Part shown: positions 61,961 to 64,000 of the stretch, piece by piece | How positions within the stretch are numbered: the first letter of the stretch is position 1 | Layout: every line of letters starts with the position of its first letter | DNA from: Archilochus colubris | Lineage: Eukaryota > Chordata > Aves > Apodiformes > Trochilidae | Length of the DNA stretch: 64,000 bases | Assembly: GCA_023079485.1 (NCBI GenBank) | Contig: CM041092.1 | Span: 11,111,127 to 11,175,126 of the forward strand | Direction of reading: 5' to 3' | Position numbers and translations under genes: made by a program | The notes under the pieces: generated by a model | Database searches by the model: none | Told to the model about the DNA's origin: nothing | What the model saw: the letters and a program-made list of their open reading frames with translations, nothing else

Positions 61961-63991
61961 GTTCAGGCCAGATACCATCAGAGATGTCAGTCCATACAAG
62001 TTCGTTGTCAAGAAACTCTCTTAACCCTCAAACTGATAATGTGCAACTGCGACCTCTCTCCAACACAAGGGTGTAGACATGAGGGAATTCTTCGTATGTA
62101 CAGTCTGTGGAACAGTCTGACAAAACACCCTTTAAATATTACTATTCAGGATAGGACAGACTTGTCTCAGAAGACTCACTTGTTGAGCAGCCCTGGCAGG
62201 ATACCTAATCAGTAGGGTGACCTAAACATCTTCAGAAACCTGTGAATTTTCTGCATGAGACAGAAATACTCATCTCATTTTGCTCAACTGAGAAACAAAG
62301 CTTCTGTTCCAGCAGTATGACCAGCTGGCCAACATATTATAACAGCTGGGAGATATGTACCTGAGATGAGAACCACACTTCTGAATTCCTATTTCTTTTT
62401 CCCCTCCCCCTTTTTACCTCTTTTTGAGTGATTGTTAGGCAAGAAATTTCTAATTGTGCAAGGATTGCTGTTTGAAGAAGAAACAATAATCCAATAGTCA
62501 GATCTGCATGCAATGCTTTAGACTGCTAAAGCTAACCAATTAAATAACAAAAACAGAAAAAAGAAATCTCCACTACACAGCTTTTGAACAATGTCCATAG
62601 GGCAATATTTATTTGATGAGTGTCAAAGCTGAAGTGCTCTGGTTGTGCTTCTAGAAATGAAAGCATCTACCACTTAAAATGTTAAGCGGAAAAAGAAAAT
62701 TTTCCCTCTAAAAAGCAGAATAATACAGATTTCTTTTTTATCTAAAGCACTCCTTTCAAAAGCAAAAAGCGTTAGAAACTCTTTCATGACTTCCACTTTG
62801 AACCTGCTACTACAAAACCATTTTTGCCAAGTTTGAGTGCTCCAGGTTCCCCATTCGAAAATCAAGTCACATATATTATTAAACTGTTTGAGAATAAGCA
62901 TATCTTTAGGAAACAAAGTTAATTATCCCAGCACCTGCATATTTTGTCTGCAAAATTCCCTGATACTGGGTGGAGGGCAGGAGGAGGAGGAGGATACTGG
63001 ATCACCACATACAGCTCCAATTTGCAACAGTATAAACCCAGAGCAACTCTAAGAATGTCACTGCAACAGCTCAGAAACAGAGGACCCAACTCCCAAACAC
63101 AGCATCAACTTGTATTACTTGCATGCAGGAATGAAAAGGAAGCTACAACAAAAATCAATACAGCACTAAGGAAAATTACCTTAGTGATACATTTTACTTC
63201 TCAGTGTTCAGTGACTTCCACATCCACAAAAGCATTTTTGGACTTGCATATGGAGCTCAGAGATTGTTTCTTCATTTTACATGGTGTCACATAAAGTAAG
63301 ACACCAAAACATGCAAGGCAATAAAGGAGAAAAAGCACAGCAGAAACAGAACAGTGCAAAAGGAAGAGCAAACAGACAAGTAAAAGCAAGAGTGTGCAGT
63401 CAGAAAGGAGAGCCTGAATGTAAGAGAAAACAGCAAAGAGATTCAAGGGGACAGGTGGCATGACATGAAATGAGTCATTTCTCCCTCTTACACAAGCAGT
63501 TTATTTTCTATTTTTATATTTTGTTAAAGTTGAAAGACAACCATGGGGCACCCAAAGATGTCAGAAGCAAAGACTGATTGATTTCAGTACTATAACTTCC
63601 AGTATCACCAGGAAATGGAACCTTGCAAACCATTGTGATAAACACAGCAGAAAGCTGATAGGTACTATGAACAGCCAGTTTTGGAGGCAAAGGTAAAATA
63701 AAAATAAAATAAAGTACATTTTTTTCCATGTAAGAGACCAATGAGAAGAACAAATACAGAAGACTCCAATCTTGAAACATCAGAAGCCTCTGAATTAGAG
63801 CAAAGAACAGTGGTCCTGAAGAAGCCCTTGCAGAAATGTAAAGCAACACTGAACGGAGAACAAGGAAAGGCAAAGAGCCCAAGTCATCTGAGCGTGTAGA
63901 CAAGTAACTGACCACACACCTACAGTGTTCAAATGCACACACCTTGATGTGCACAATGAGCTGAGAGAGAGGAAAAAAAAATAAAAGGAGG

Positions 63992-64000
63992 ACTTACCAG
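63992..64000 (-). other. Possible splice donor and exon end at the right edge
   Basis: The last nine plus-strand bases read on the minus strand as CTG followed by gtaagt, a near-ideal splice donor. The preceding PDIA5 exon is expected to the right of 46513 and was not found inside the window, so this could be its end. The next placed exon begins with one base (T) of a split codon, so CTG would give a TG|T Cys codon. That would fit the expected VDC segment only if the Gly after it in human were missing. Only three exon bases are visible, so this is uncertain. Confidence 0.35.

Larger units (their letters stand above)
46514..63997. other. PDIA5 intron sequence, at least 17.4 kb
   Basis: Sequence upstream, in transcript order, of the first placed exon. 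I searched it for the expected exon coding for the WVDC segment and did not find one, so this is probably a single large intron reaching the right edge or beyond. It contains a CR1 element (50639-51305), a purine tract (49577-49632), simple repeats (53109-53144, 56449-56464) and a weak CR1-like candidate (61765-61960). No other gene is supported. Confidence 0.65.

Noticed and set aside
63514..63954. 146-codon open frame on the minus strand near the right edge
   Set aside because: Hydrophobic, low-complexity translation with no match to the expected PDIA5 N-terminal region and no acceptor/donor pair in phase.
1..64000. tRNA, rRNA, CRISPR array, endogenous retrovirus or bacterial-type operon
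   Set aside because: None of the expected signatures was seen. There are no paired long terminal repeats, no regularly spaced direct repeats and no cloverleaf with promoter boxes.

Overview
The window is a piece of a bird genome. It lies almost entirely inside one multi-exon gene on the minus strand, which I identify as PDIA5 (protein disulfide isomerase family A member 5, also called PDIR). Three things point to a bird: an intron/exon gene of vertebrate type, interspersed repeats that all resemble CR1 LINEs (the dominant avian retroelement), and an AT-rich, CpG-poor intron background. The species cannot be named from this window.

Eleven internal coding exons can be placed. In transcript order they run from high to low coordinates: 46513-46430, 45658-45613, 39651-39559, 38298-38238, 34417-34350, 29910-29819, 29713-29642, 25343-25207, 7715-7645, 6785-6622 and 4041-3911. 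Every junction has GT/AG signals and the reading phase is continuous across all ten internal introns. Together they give 1019 coding bases, or 339 complete residues plus a split codon at each end. The protein order is: the end of the N-terminal non-catalytic thioredoxin-like region, a first redox thioredoxin domain (active site CGVC), a proline-rich linker, a second redox domain (CGHC), another proline-rich linker, and the first half of a third redox domain, cut just before its active-site cysteines. The signal peptide and first exons lie beyond the right edge. The third CxxC, the rest of that domain and the ER-retention tail lie beyond the left edge.

The rest is intron. The two largest gaps are about 17.5 kb each: 7716-25206, and 46514 to the right edge. 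I recognise a CR1 fragment at the left edge (1-230), a CR1 3' end at 11759-11990, an old CR1-like stretch at 31600-32060, and a clear 5'-truncated CR1 on the plus strand at 50639-51305. Two weaker CR1-like candidates lie near 42.9 kb and 61.8 kb. There are also simple repeats, a few inverted repeats, one CpG-rich patch (about 8.42-8.76 kb) and an AT-rich stretch around 19.7-21.5 kb that could hold conserved regulatory DNA.

I found no second protein-coding gene, RNA gene or CRISPR array, and no evidence of an undescribed biological system. The most interesting points concern PDIA5 itself: intron positions repeated across its thioredoxin domains, a tiny 105-base intron present in one domain but not its sister, and a CGVC active site in the first redox domain.
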